Of a stretch of 64,000 nt of DNA, positions 56,301 through 64,000 are shown one piece after another (the first letter of the stretch is position 1; every line of letters starts with the position of its first letter). The notes beneath the pieces were generated by a model, which was given only the letters and a program-made list of their open reading frames with translations, was not told the origin of the DNA and did not search any database. The DNA comes from CBDCWO01 sp965223405 (GTDB taxonomy: Bacteria; Bacteroidota; Bacteroidia; Chitinophagales; Saprospiraceae): contig CBDCWO010000006.1 of NCBI GenBank assembly GCA_965223405.1, positions 806,001-870,000 on the forward strand, written 5' to 3'. A program made the translations under genes and the position numbers.

Positions 56301-59300
56301 TTGTAATATTCCGGTATAACCATTTTTCAAAAAATAGGGCTCAGCATCCACCCAGGTAGTTCCATTATTTGTCGAAATTTCTACCACCCCTCCATCCCAG
56401 GTTGCCTCAGTTTCAAATTTATGGTAAAAGGAAAGGGTCATAGGTGTGCTAACCTCTATAGCACTTTTTAGTGTTAGGGCAGCGACAGAAGGAGAACTAT
56501 GGTCCTGAGCATACCAAGAATTGGAAGGGCTGTTGGATAACATGCTAGTTTTAGACCAATTTGGCAATCCACCCAGTTGAACCGGGGCAAACAAATCCAA
56601 TCCTTCTACATCGTCTTTTAATACAGTCCCAGCTTGTACATAGGTACAGCTATCGACCTCTACTACAAATGAAAAATTAACCACTTCTTCTGCCAAACAA
56701 TTAAAAGGTCCAAAGGAAACGGTATCTCCACTCAATGTGCCGCCACTGACATGACTGAGTTGCTCAGGTATAATATCAAATACCATGGCATTGTTGATAT
56801 CCGCACATCCACATGTTGCTTCAATATCTATAGTGGCTTGTTCACCCTCCCGAATGGAACTTGGTGTAATTGTTTTTTCTAATAGGAATGTGGTATCTGT
56901 AACAAATGAGGCCACACCATCAAAACGATTATTGGGGTCTCCCTGGTCCGCTCCATAGCCCAGACCACGGCGGGCAAATGCATTCCAAATGGCACAGCGA
57001 AATTGTCCATTATAACGCAATTCATCAGCGAGTAAAATGGCATCGCGTCCATCGACAAAGCCAGGTCCGCAATTTTGCAATTTAAGCGCATCGATCACTA
57101 ATTGCAAGGCAATATTATTGCCTCCCGTGCCGTGATACATATCTGGAACTGCTGCAACTATATCAATTATATTCCAGGTCATATCCCATAACATTGAAGC
57201 CCAAATCGATCCGATCCCGTGTGGTTGAGTAAAAGCAGGATTGGCTACTTCATTATAAGTAACCGGATTGATAACCATATCATATGAGTATGGAAAAGGT
57301 CTGATACCTACTCCAGTAGTGGGTTGGTTCAAAGCGTAGGTTCCGATACCGCGACTATCATTTCTCATAGCTGTTGTCCAATCGGTGGTCAACATCAAGG
57401 TAAAATAATCACTCCATCCTTCACCCATTTGCTCTGCATTCCCCAAACAACTGGAAAGTTGTGGTCCACCGGTAAGCCGTGTTGAAATTCCATGCCCAAT
57501 TTCATGGGTAATAATGCCATTGTCCAAGTCTCCAATGTGAATACCTCCAATAGCCGACATGGATACTGAAACTGTAGTAGGTATGACCAATTGGGCTTCG
57601 ATCAATGCACCATCGGCCATGCTGATCATTACAGCCGGAATAGTAATCGTAGGATCGAATCCTCCCATACTAAAGGGGGCCGTAACCGTATTATTAATCA
57701 CAATAGCCGCAATTGCACCGGCGTTTTGTGCGTTTTTTACCTTCTGAACAAATGAGCAGGCCCCACGCCGGATCACTGCAATGTTTCCATTTAACAATGC
57801 AGCATTGGCCGGAGTAGGAGGTTCACATAGATCATGTATCGAACTACCAGGCGTACCTGAAATTATTCCATCATCTGCCAAAACCAAATTTCCTATTATT
57901 GGACCTACATTGGCCAGTTTGTTATTGGGACTGAATCCACTCTCCGCAGCATTATAATTCCCAGCGATGATTGCCGGGGCTGTAACGGTAAAGGTGACCA
58001 CATTATAAGGCCATAGAAACATTTGCATCCTGGGGGCATTCCCATCCGGTGGTGTAAAAAAGTTGGCATTCCCGGCAAAACCTATGGAAAACCCATCAAG
58101 TGCTTCAGCTCTTACATAATCATTACCCAGACCTCCACGACCCAGGTTGTCGTGTTGAAAGTTTCCGGCCTGTTCATCAAATCCATACTGGTAAAATATG
58201 TCGTGATTGAGGTTGGTCCAGAAAAAAGCATTGGTAATTGCTGCATCAATATTGGTTCGCGGGTGATTAGCCAGATTTAAAGGAAAATCAAAATTCAACA
58301 TCGGGCCTCCATCGGGTGAGTAATTCCCATTGGGTACTCCGGAAGGCACAAAAGGCGGATCTACATCGAGGGAGTCTTCATATGAGTATACATTATTTCC
58401 CCGGGTGTAACTGTAAATCGAGGTTCCGTCATTGTGCCACATCAGCGTAGCGGCCGGATTTCCTGGGCCGTTTCGTTCCCAAGGATTCATTACTAAAGTT
58501 CGGGCTCCATGATTTGGACTTTCTAAAGGTAAATCAAAAACCCGGTAGGTTGCCGACATCGGCATTTCCGCTGGCATAAATGCTGATGTACTCTTATTGT
58601 CATTAGTTGTTCCGGTATGATGGTGTAAATGGTTTTCATCAAAACATTCATCATCAAAACATTTAATGATCGCATCGTATTTCCCGACAATTTCTCCGCT
58701 AGAAGCATCCACGTGAATATGCCATAAACTTTGCTTCGAATCATCATGTATGGTGACTTCCCAACACAATTTGACCTCCTTTTCCTTAGCTCCTCGTACC
58801 CACTTCAATTCAATCGTAGGTTTTTCCAAACCCTCTTCAAACGGTTCATACAGATAATAGACCGGTTTTCCGCTTTTGTTCGTATTCGATTCTATCATTC
58901 TCATTTCAGAGGGTAGTTTGAATTCTACATGTTCAGCACCCTTACTCATCGCATCCATAGCTGATATTCCAGCTAGCTTAAATCGAATATATTGGTCTAT
59001 GTTAGTAATGTAATTACTTTGTAAACTTCGTACCACACCGTCCTTAATCGCCGCATTTATAATCCCGTTAAAGACTTTAATATCCTCATACTTCTGTTGA
59101 ATAATGACGTGGGTTACGCCCATGGAAGGCGTTTGATACACACTGATTAATTCACTTTCTGCCAGATCTCTGGGTGCATGGCTTTTGGCTGCCTCTTTCA
59201 ATACTTGAGGAAGGAAACTTTGACTTCCATTTTGAGCTATAAGTCCAGAATTGATCGTTGAAAAAAATAATACAATCGAACTTAGCAGGGTAAAATAGGT

Positions 59301-59315
59301 ACTCTTTGGTCTCAT
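51342..59315 (-). CDS. M36 (fungalysin) metalloprotease with giant HYR-type extension and T9SS signal
   Basis: A 2657-residue secreted protein. In order: signal peptide (1-27); FTP propeptide (about 40-215); an M36 zinc protease domain (about 330-820) with THEIGHGIS at about 601-607 and third ligand in GEGWSDYF; an inserted PA domain (about 480-580; NIAVIRRGACSFVQKVKNA); a MAM/jelly-roll-like module (about 905-1070; GINGWYVDDISF); and from about 1100 a Cys- and Trp-rich string of HYR-type modules (TPPVCKAPADVTYYCDG, APEVTCTAPQVICNYD). An extra sandwich-like domain lies at about 1720-1930 (LRIASNGYITTAL to DVIYQYKTTGG). A T9SS type A sorting domain closes the protein (NRPNPFRNETEIGFYLP to KKMVRVE). 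The 3' 2 kb is nearly identical to the next gene. Confidence 0.93.
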   Translation of the reverse strand: MRPKSTYFTLLSSIVLFFSTINSGLIAQNGSQSFLPQVLKEAAKSHAPRDLAESELISVYQTPSMGVTHVIIQQKYEDIKVFNGIINAAIKDGVVRSLQSNYITNIDQYIRFKLAGISAMDAMSKGAEHVEFKLPSEMRMIESNTNKSGKPVYYLYEPFEEGLEKPTIELKWVRGAKEKEVKLCWEVTIHDDSKQSLWHIHVDASSGEIVGKYDAIIKCFDDECFDENHLHHHTGTTNDNKSTSAFMPAEMPMSATYRVFDLPLESPNHGARTLVMNPWERNGPGNPAATLMWHNDGTSIYSYTRGNNVYSYEDSLDVDPPFVPSGVPNGNYSPDGGPMLNFDFPLNLANHPRTNIDAAITNAFFWTNLNHDIFYQYGFDEQAGNFQHDNLGRGGLGNDYVRAEALDGFSIGFAGNANFFTPPDGNAPRMQMFLWPYNVVTFTVTAPAIIAGNYNAAESGFSPNNKLANVGPIIGNLVLADDGIISGTPGSSIHDLCEPPTPANAALLNGNIAVIRRGACSFVQKVKNAQNAGAIAAIVINNTVTAPFSMGGFDPTITIPAVMISMADGALIEAQLVIPTTVSVSMSAIGGIHIGDLDNGIITHEIGHGISTRLTGGPQLSSCLGNAEQMGEGWSDYFTLMLTTDWTTAMRNDSRGIGTYALNQPTTGVGIRPFPYSYDMVINPVTYNEVANPAFTQPHGIGSIWASMLWDMTWNIIDIVAAVPDMYHGTGGNNIALQLVIDALKLQNCGPGFVDGRDAILLADELRYNGQFRCAIWNAFARRGLGYGADQGDPNNRFDGVASFVTDTTFLLEKTITPSSIREGEQATIDIEATCGCADINNAMVFDIIPEQLSHVSGGTLSGDTVSFGPFNCLAEEVVNFSFVVEVDSCTYVQAGTVLKDDVEGLDLFAPVQLGGLPNWSKTSMLSNSPSNSWYAQDHSSPSVAALTLKSAIEVSTPMTLSFYHKFETEATWDGGVVEISTNNGTTWVDAEPYFLKNGYTGILQTFLRNGFEGKSDAHFGSSEFIESTITLSPFMGENILIRFLFLSDPFVGGPGINGWYVDDISFDQASTGPNQVFASINGVNVDSLFCLANILLPAESDIVLSCPDKINLSLNGNCRNIVRPDIFINSDQCLNHLVVELVYPPNTNKYDPPNVVDASHMGYELTYSVRNLVNGDRCWGKLVVEDKHPPLILCSNDTISCLMMEEKENEVILGDNCTDIEPQTEILSKKWVDLGCDTNFIGYLARTVRAIDLWGNYHECNDTLFVIREVIDSLVCSDDVLIPCNMQRQLSNGTWVDVLWQTGINGYTYLDAEGYAHPWPTDASGIAPAPYLKSSDPDQPDSYLLPSRSADGPVFENGGKCHIVFKYKDHIIPTCGNAYKIRREWIISDWCQGKDSTCTQWIKITDESPPVVDNRYYTDASVNIQNVEHQLIQDHDLKSVADAHDCKGHVQLEDIRELVERRADNIMYNGKWAKECDDVLTLTFEVEYQDPSHPGKKVVIHGNFDQHDHIYLPVGWHYIVWTITDQCWNQYRIIQKAYVADVTPPVPVCDEITQVTLDPNSCWANIAAQDLDDGSHDNCCQELHYAAASMDSIEYWRTYWHNYAHDCLGEKYYDQHKQVEAQIEEWINCYVFKDTVSLSECGTDSIVLRVYEACGLPVYDPHVFKGSKHQWFCFNLYDEFACWYLIHYEESLHYGYPVPGFECENESFHQEGHLATTCPDLTGTSYNVVSHVPYKYIDIQGTGQFLGMGDDVAFTVDLNVYFPLFGTYYKQLRIASNGYITTALSDNGPDLSNDCPLPSVYSTGSGDRLYPHHDDLDILIGMFAQYFPHSPYPHPNGNTMGSHVIQWVGNHFLGGPVDFQAILFDNGDVIYQYKTTGGEFGAGATVGAQTQDQSRFAEVSCNEAGSIPDQSAVGLSPYGSDFNLSPTCVVSYISEHLPAPNVLLCEYEINPNHPYFDKWQGLKTKYPYLTNIRNSRWYFEHKYNDCMIEVIKDDKTPPVCKAPADVTYYCDGVPYHWIIPVGVDQVQGWGASYAHDVCYESDVIRANCELDKTPVQVWDVQNGGTDKLSKLNGTIANPARWCVATPWDGGEHGYYGGPTDDYYTEDCDSQPWGVTGMVYDYDWKPIYCRVWLLLDQYDLGDASGKPDPKSYFGEVEYSDNCWVDEPTYEDSGSLNECGVGVLTRTWTVKDKCENQSVCYQRVVIKPRSDFEVVFPPDVEVNCNELEGLDPDIAGRPIVSDDDCELIGINYVDERFTITADGCYKILRTWTLIDWCVYDPDQHFRHPDVIVDDRVLAGEDRGCVYRHLKDDGDGYMIYLQVIKVVDEEAPEVTCTAPQVICNYDENCEPEVLELDFGSATDNCALADEIAYRYIIKPGQSEESSEWIYGHGNTHTGALPFGIHDVYLIATDRCGNEDTCTTQVAINDCKRPTPYCYEGIATVVMPSSQSVEVWAKDLDAGSFDNCTEKDNLYFSFDAFGLESSRVFTCADIPDGRMQQIEVEIYVWDEAGNVDKCVTYILLQDGSGNVCADQIIAANPGDKEMGLSMSAQGKVQKSSTDQRGLDIREVTGDVELFQNRPNPFRNETEIGFYLPKSQQVVIWIYNVNGQTVARHEGNYATGNHTWRYRNTHGRAGTGLLYYQLQTETKTITKKMVRVE

Positions 59316-59589
59316 AAACTAGTTGATTTTTCGTTTTGGTTTGTTACGAGTTATAGAAAGGCTCAATATAACCACTTTAACTTATATTTTAGTTATTCTT
59401 ATATTAATTTTTTTGCAACTTATAATAGTAGGTTCCAGCCTATTATATAATTATTTTATTTAATTTATAAGACTTTGTTTTGCTGTGTTGTTAGTAATTA
59501 TCTGATAACCAAAAAAGTGATAAACCTACCACAAAAAAAGGCCGGAGCGATCCGGCCATATTTTTCGAATGCAATACTTTTGGCTGTCA
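59316..59589. other. Region between the two giant genes
   Basis: It is AT-rich and non-coding. It holds the terminator of the upstream giant gene near 59533-59557 and presumably the promoter of the M36 giant gene closer to 59315, although no clear TAnnTTTG box was recognised. Confidence 0.5.
59533..59557 (-). terminator. Intrinsic terminator of the second giant gene
   Basis: On the minus strand GGCCGGA-TCGC-TCCGGCC (59557-59540) is followed by seven T residues (59539-59533). It lies 33 bases past the stop at 59590 and is a textbook rho-independent terminator. Its stem resembles that at 51291-51314. Confidence 0.9.
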
Positions 59590-61613
59590 TTATTCCACCC
59601 TTACCATCTTCCTGGTAATAATCCGGCTGTCCGTCTGCAATTGGTAATACAACAATCCGGTACCTGCTCTGCCTTGAGTATTCCTGTACCTCCAAGTATG
59701 ATTACCCGTAGCGTAGTTACCCTCATGTCGAGCCACTGTCTGACCATTCACATTATATATCCGGATCACCACCTGCTGTGATTTGGGCAGGTAAAATCCG
59801 ATCTCCGTCTCATTGCGGAAGGGATTCGGACGATTCTGGAATAACTCCGCATGGCCATTATTCTCTCTGATATCCAAACTTCCCTGACCAGCATTATTCT
59901 TTTGTACTTTCCCCTGACCACTCATACTCAATCCCATCTCCTTCGCTCCTGGATTGGCCGCAATAATCTGATCTTCACAAACATCTCCACTGCCATCTTG
60001 CAACAAAATATAGGTCACACATTTATCCACATTCCCCGCTTCATCCCATACATAGATCTCTACCTCAATCTGCTCCATCTTACCATCCGGTATATCCGCA
60101 CAGGTAAAGACGCGACTACTTTCCAAGCCGAAAGCATCAAAACTGAAATATAAATTATCTTTCTCCGTACAGTTATCAAAACTTCCGGCATCCAGATCCT
60201 TCGCCCACACTTCCACACTTTGTGATGAGGGCATTACTACCGTCGCTACTCCGTCATAACAATAGGGTGTAGGTCGTTTGCAGTCATTGATCGCCACCTG
60301 TGTCGTACACGTATCCTCATTGCCACAGCGATCCGTAGCAATCAGATACACATCATGAATACCAAAAGGTAAAGCGCCGGTATGGGTATTCCCATGACCA
60401 TACAGCCAATCACCACTATCTTCACTTTGTCCAACCTTGATAATGTACCGGTAAGCGATTTCATTTGCCAAAGCACAATTGTCCGTAGCACTGCCAAAGT
60501 CCAATTCCAATACTTCCGGCTCACAATCTTCATCATAATTACAGATCACCTGAGGCGTTGTGCAGGTTACTTCCGGGGCTTCCTCATCTACCACCTTAAT
60601 TACCTGTAGATAGATCATATATCCATCTCCATCATCTTTCAAATGGCGATACACACATCCGCGATCTTCTCCGGCCAATACCCGGTCATCCACAATCACA
60701 TCAGGATGTCTAAAGTGCTGATCCGGATCATACACACACCAATCGATCAAGGTCCAGGTCCTCAATATCTTATAACACCCATCTGCGGTAATCGTAAACC
60801 GTTCGTCCACATAATTAATGCCGATCAACTCACAATCATCATCACTTACAATTGGTCTTCCTGCTATATCCGGATCCAAGCCCTCCAATTCATTACAATT
60901 CACCTCTACATCCGGTGGAAATACCACTTCAAAATCACTCCTCGGCTTGATGACCACTAGTTGATAACATACACTCTGATTTTCACATTTATCTTTTACC
61001 GTCCAGGTTCTGGTCAATACGCCTACTCCACATTCATTCAAACTACCACTGTCTTCATACGTCGGCTCATCTACCCAACAATTGTCACTGTACTCCACTT
61101 CTCCAAAGTAACTTTTTGGATCCGGCTTACCCGAAGCATCTCCCAAATCATATTGATCCAACAACAACCACACCCGGCAATAAATCGGCTTCCAATCGTA
61201 ATCATATACCATTCCAGTTACACCCCAAGGTTTGCTGTCACAATCTTCCGTATAATAACCATCAGTCGGCCCTCCATAATAACCATGTTCGCCTCCATTC
61301 CAAGGAACGGCTACACACCAACGGGCTGGATTGGCTATTGTTCCATTTAATTTACTCAATTTATCCGTCCCCCCATTCCGTACATCCCATACTTGAACTG
61401 GGGTCTTATCCAACTCACAATTAGCCCTTATTACATCGGACTCATAACATACATCGTGCGCATAACTCGCTCCCCATCCTTGCACTTGATCTACTCCTAC
61501 TGGAATGATCCAATGATAGGGCACTCCGTCGCAATAATAGGTAACATCTGCTGGTGCCTTGCATACCGGTGGGGTCTTGTCGTCCTTGATCACCTCGATC
61601 ATGCAGTCACTGT
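59590..61613. repeat. Near-identical 2-kb block, copy 2 (3' end of the second giant gene)
   Basis: Colinear with 51342-53365. Protein differences over the block are few (for example CVAVPWNGG against CVATPWDGG, and CDSKPWG against CDSQPWG). Upstream of the block the paralogues fall to clearly lower similarity. Confidence 0.85.
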
Positions 61614-64000
61614 ACAAATGCGGAAATTCATAGCGTTTCTTTTCTGATAGCCCTTCCAAGATCGACACTTCCGAGGGGTAGGGCAATTGAACCCGCTGCT
61701 TCCACTCATTCTCCGCGGAAGAACTTTCAAACAGGTACTTACAGATCGGTGATTTCTTCCCGCCATGAGCCTCAGTAATTGGTGTCGGGCAGTGTAATGG
61801 GTCCACCGGATAATCCCATTGTACAGGACTAAATCCTCCATCTCCATTGGCTGCAACAGGTAACGCTGCGGTAATTAGATCACATGAAAACGACGCCCGA
61901 GGATCTCCATAATGTAGATATTCATTCAATCGCCAGTAATACCACCCTGCAAATTTATCGGATAAATTCCACCAATACCACTCATGCTTACCACCATAAA
62001 ACACATGGGGATCATACGGTGGCATATCACAGGCCTCATAAACCCGCAATACCAGATTTTCCTCTCCACACTCGGTTAAGTCCACATAATCATCAAATAC
62101 AAATATATTGATCCACTCTTCGATCGCTTGCTCAATTTCCGAATGGTAATGCTGGTAATCATAGGGGTCCAAACACCCGATAAAATAATCCGTCCAGTAT
62201 TTGCGCCAGTGGTTGATGGAATCCATTTGTGCTACCGCAAAATGCAAACGATCACAACAATTATCGTGACTACCGTCATCCAAATCAATGGCATCTATTC
62301 GAGCCCAACACGCTTCCGGATCTAAGGTCACCTGCGTAATCTCGTCACATACAGGTACCGGTGGGGTCTCATCAAATACCCACACCTTTTGTCTTACTCT
62401 ACTCTCATTCCAACATTGATCTTGTAACCTCCAGGTTATCACATAATAACCAGCCGGCAAATAGAGGTATTGCTTGTCGTCATAGTTCTCCTGGATTACT
62501 ACCTTTTTGCCTGGATGAGTAGGATCCGCATATTCCAATTCGTAATACAACTTCAAATCATCATCGCATTCTTTCGCCCATCCTCCATCCGGATGTGCTA
62601 TTCCCGTACGCCGCTCAACCAAATTGCGGATATCCTCCAAGGCCACATGTGCTTTGCAATCATGGGCATCAACCGTCGCCTTCAAATCATGATCCTCAAT
62701 CAACCACGGACCTAAATCCGGATCATTGTCCGGAACAAAATATCGAGTGTCAATCACCGGTGGCAATTCATCTGTGATCTTTATCCACTGGATACAGGTC
62801 GTATCTCGCTTCGCACACCAATCACTGATTATCCACTCCCGCCGGATCTTATACGCCTTACCGCAAGTAGGGATCACATGGTCTTTATATTTAAATACAA
62901 TATGACATTTGCCACCGTTGTCAAACACCGGTCCGGAATCCGTCTTCATCGGAATCATGTATCCATCGGCCTGATCCGGATCTATACTCTTCAAATAGGG
63001 TGCAGGTGCAATACCTCTTGCATCTGTAGGCCACGGATGAGCATAACCCTCGGCATCCAGATAGGTATATCCATTCGCTCCCGTCTTCCAGAGAACATCT
63101 ACGTTTCCATGTTGCAAATTACAGGCTAAGGCGGTATCCTCAGGACATATTAAACTATCCAAAACTTCCTTCCATACCCACAAGGTATCGCGGCATTCAT
63201 TGTAGTTACCCCAGAGGTCCGTAGCTCTTACTTTCCTTGACAAATAACCGATAAACTCACGATCTTCACATCCCAGGTCAGTCCAAACTTTTTCCAATAC
63301 ATCGATTTGTGGTTTGATATCAGAGCAATTGTCCGAGGTGATCACCAAATCCGCTCTCTCTCCCATGTGCAGACAGCTGATCGTATCGTTGCGACAGATG
63401 ATCTGGGGTGGATATTTCTCTTCTACCAATAAGGTGCCCCAGCATCGATTGCCGGTTTCCATATCTTCTACCATGAAGGTAATTTCATGGCCCCGGTGAG
63501 TTTCATTTACCGTATTGTTAGGTATCGGATCCGATGATGTGCCTCTTTGGATATTTAAAGATACCCGGTACCGGTCGATACATCCGGCAGACTGGAGAGG
63601 CAAAAGATCCCGGGCGGTAATCAATCTCTGACAATCGGCACCTAGAGATACATGAACCTTATCCTGACAAACCAATCCTGCGGATGACCGAAGAATATGT
63701 TGAGTCAGTGGATTGGGTTGACCGTTTTCCAAAACCGTGACCGTAAAGGAACAAGTATCGCTTTTACCAGGTCCATTGGTGGCAACGTAGGTGTTCTCAG
63801 TGGTCCCGAATGGAAAAACACTTCCTGAAGGTAACCCTGAGATTTGGGTTATTATCGGAATACAATTACTGATTATCGTGGGGGTAGAAAAATTTACAAT
63901 TGCATCACAAGCAAATGGAGCTGCAACAATTATCGTATCATTTGGACAAATAATATCAGGAATATCACAACAAATATTTAATGGGTCCTCGATTTGAACT
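59590..64000 (-). CDS. Giant HYR-type secreted protein with T9SS signal, 5' end beyond the window
   Basis: At least 1469 residues. The frame is open to the right edge: the codons between 63733 and 64000 contain no stop and encode another HYR module (ICPNDTIIVAAPFACDAIVNF, then FGTTENTYVATN and DTCSFTVTVLE), so the apparent start near 63732 is not real. The visible part is a string of Cys/Trp/Asp-rich HYR-type modules paralogous to residues about 1110-2657 of the M36 protein, ending with the same T9SS domain (NRPNPFRNETEIGF to KKMVRVE). At 61610-61900 the sequence differs completely from the paralogue: about 90 residues replace the sandwich-like domain. Whether a protease domain lies upstream cannot be seen. 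Confidence 0.92.
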   Translation of the reverse strand, partial: VQIEDPLNICCDIPDIICPNDTIIVAAPFACDAIVNFSTPTIISNCIPIITQISGLPSGSVFPFGTTENTYVATNGPGKSDTCSFTVTVLENGQPNPLTQHILRSSAGLVCQDKVHVSLGADCQRLITARDLLPLQSAGCIDRYRVSLNIQRGTSSDPIPNNTVNETHRGHEITFMVEDMETGNRCWGTLLVEEKYPPQIICRNDTISCLHMGERADLVITSDNCSDIKPQIDVLEKVWTDLGCEDREFIGYLSRKVRATDLWGNYNECRDTLWVWKEVLDSLICPEDTALACNLQHGNVDVLWKTGANGYTYLDAEGYAHPWPTDARGIAPAPYLKSIDPDQADGYMIPMKTDSGPVFDNGGKCHIVFKYKDHVIPTCGKAYKIRREWIISDWCAKRDTTCIQWIKITDELPPVIDTRYFVPDNDPDLGPWLIEDHDLKATVDAHDCKAHVALEDIRNLVERRTGIAHPDGGWAKECDDDLKLYYELEYADPTHPGKKVVIQENYDDKQYLYLPAGYYVITWRLQDQCWNESRVRQKVWVFDETPPVPVCDEITQVTLDPEACWARIDAIDLDDGSHDNCCDRLHFAVAQMDSINHWRKYWTDYFIGCLDPYDYQHYHSEIEQAIEEWINIFVFDDYVDLTECGEENLVLRVYEACDMPPYDPHVFYGGKHEWYWWNLSDKFAGWYYWRLNEYLHYGDPRASFSCDLITAALPVAANGDGGFSPVQWDYPVDPLHCPTPITEAHGGKKSPICKYLFESSSAENEWKQRVQLPYPSEVSILEGLSEKKRYEFPHLYSDCMIEVIKDDKTPPVCKAPADVTYYCDGVPYHWIIPVGVDQVQGWGASYAHDVCYESDVIRANCELDKTPVQVWDVRNGGTDKLSKLNGTIANPARWCVAVPWNGGEHGYYGGPTDGYYTEDCDSKPWGVTGMVYDYDWKPIYCRVWLLLDQYDLGDASGKPDPKSYFGEVEYSDNCWVDEPTYEDSGSLNECGVGVLTRTWTVKDKCENQSVCYQLVVIKPRSDFEVVFPPDVEVNCNELEGLDPDIAGRPIVSDDDCELIGINYVDERFTITADGCYKILRTWTLIDWCVYDPDQHFRHPDVIVDDRVLAGEDRGCVYRHLKDDGDGYMIYLQVIKVVDEEAPEVTCTTPQVICNYDEDCEPEVLELDFGSATDNCALANEIAYRYIIKVGQSEDSGDWLYGHGNTHTGALPFGIHDVYLIATDRCGNEDTCTTQVAINDCKRPTPYCYDGVATVVMPSSQSVEVWAKDLDAGSFDNCTEKDNLYFSFDAFGLESSRVFTCADIPDGKMEQIEVEIYVWDEAGNVDKCVTYILLQDGSGDVCEDQIIAANPGAKEMGLSMSGQGKVQKNNAGQGSLDIRENNGHAELFQNRPNPFRNETEIGFYLPKSQQVVIRIYNVNGQTVARHEGNYATGNHTWRYRNTQGRAGTGLLYYQLQTDSRIITRKMVRVE

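Noticed and set aside
63732..63732. Apparent start of the second giant gene
   Set aside because: The codon is TTG, and the same frame continues without a stop to base 64000, encoding another HYR module, so the gene is cut by the window edge.
51342..64000. Repeated modules as a CRISPR or tandem DNA repeat array
   Set aside because: The repetition is at the level of diverged protein modules and one large duplicated block; no short regularly spaced direct repeats exist.

Overview
The window comes from a Bacteroidota chromosome, most likely a Saprospiria-type organism (inference). Supporting signs are type IX secretion (T9SS) C-terminal sorting domains, the fused lpxC/fabZ gene, a bacillithiol-associated YtxJ-like protein, TAnnTTTG promoter boxes, DUF3667 and DUF5916 proteins, and very large secreted HYR-type proteins. 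No rRNA, tRNA or CRISPR was found.

Layout. 1-6.3 kb: a minus-strand pair (Tat-exported Gfo/Idh/MocA oxidoreductase, then a HEAT-repeat protein ending in DUF1080 that runs off the left edge), divergent from a GH92 mannosidase lipoprotein. This looks like a small glycan-degradation locus that may use 3-keto-sugar chemistry. 6.3-8.6 kb: a MOSC protein, then an AT-rich segment with an ISL3 transposase remnant and a thioredoxin-like lipoprotein, flanked by a 22-bp direct repeat. 8.6-16.9 kb: a small lipoprotein resembling emfourin (M4 protease inhibitor) coupled to a T9SS-secreted thermolysin-like M4 protease, an unrecognised membrane protein, a methyltransferase, an AGCS amino-acid:sodium symporter and the YtxJ-like protein. 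16.9-26.3 kb: an AT-rich accessory stretch with a propeller lipoprotein, small unknown genes, a GH43-like lipoprotein, an IS91-type element with its own tyrosine recombinase, a second and divergent GH92, and a membrane protein whose C-terminus runs into a MITE-like inverted-repeat element.

26.6-40.7 kb is mostly core: tandem PlsC-type acyltransferases; a degenerate DnaQ-type exonuclease divergent from a tightly overlapping lipid A operon (lpxD, lpxC/fabZ, lpxA, an ABC ATPase); a MerR-type regulator; gatB with a DUF3667 gene; and an M23 peptidase divergent from alaS. 40.7-51.2 kb: a tricorn-like protease, a class V aminotransferase and an amidase on the minus strand, a sugar dehydrogenase joined to a beta-helix-like region, and a DUF5916 outer-membrane-type protein.

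51.3-64 kb: two giant minus-strand genes in tandem. The first encodes a 2657-residue M36 (fungalysin) protease with a PA insert, a MAM-like module, many Cys-rich HYR-type modules and a T9SS signal. The second runs off the right edge and shares a colinear, nearly identical ~2-kb 3' block with the first at a constant 8248-bp offset, while an interior domain has been exchanged. The most interesting items are this cassette-like giant pair, the emfourin-like/M4 pair, the Gfo/Idh-DUF1080 pair, the MITE-like insertion and the active-site-depleted exonuclease beside lpxD.
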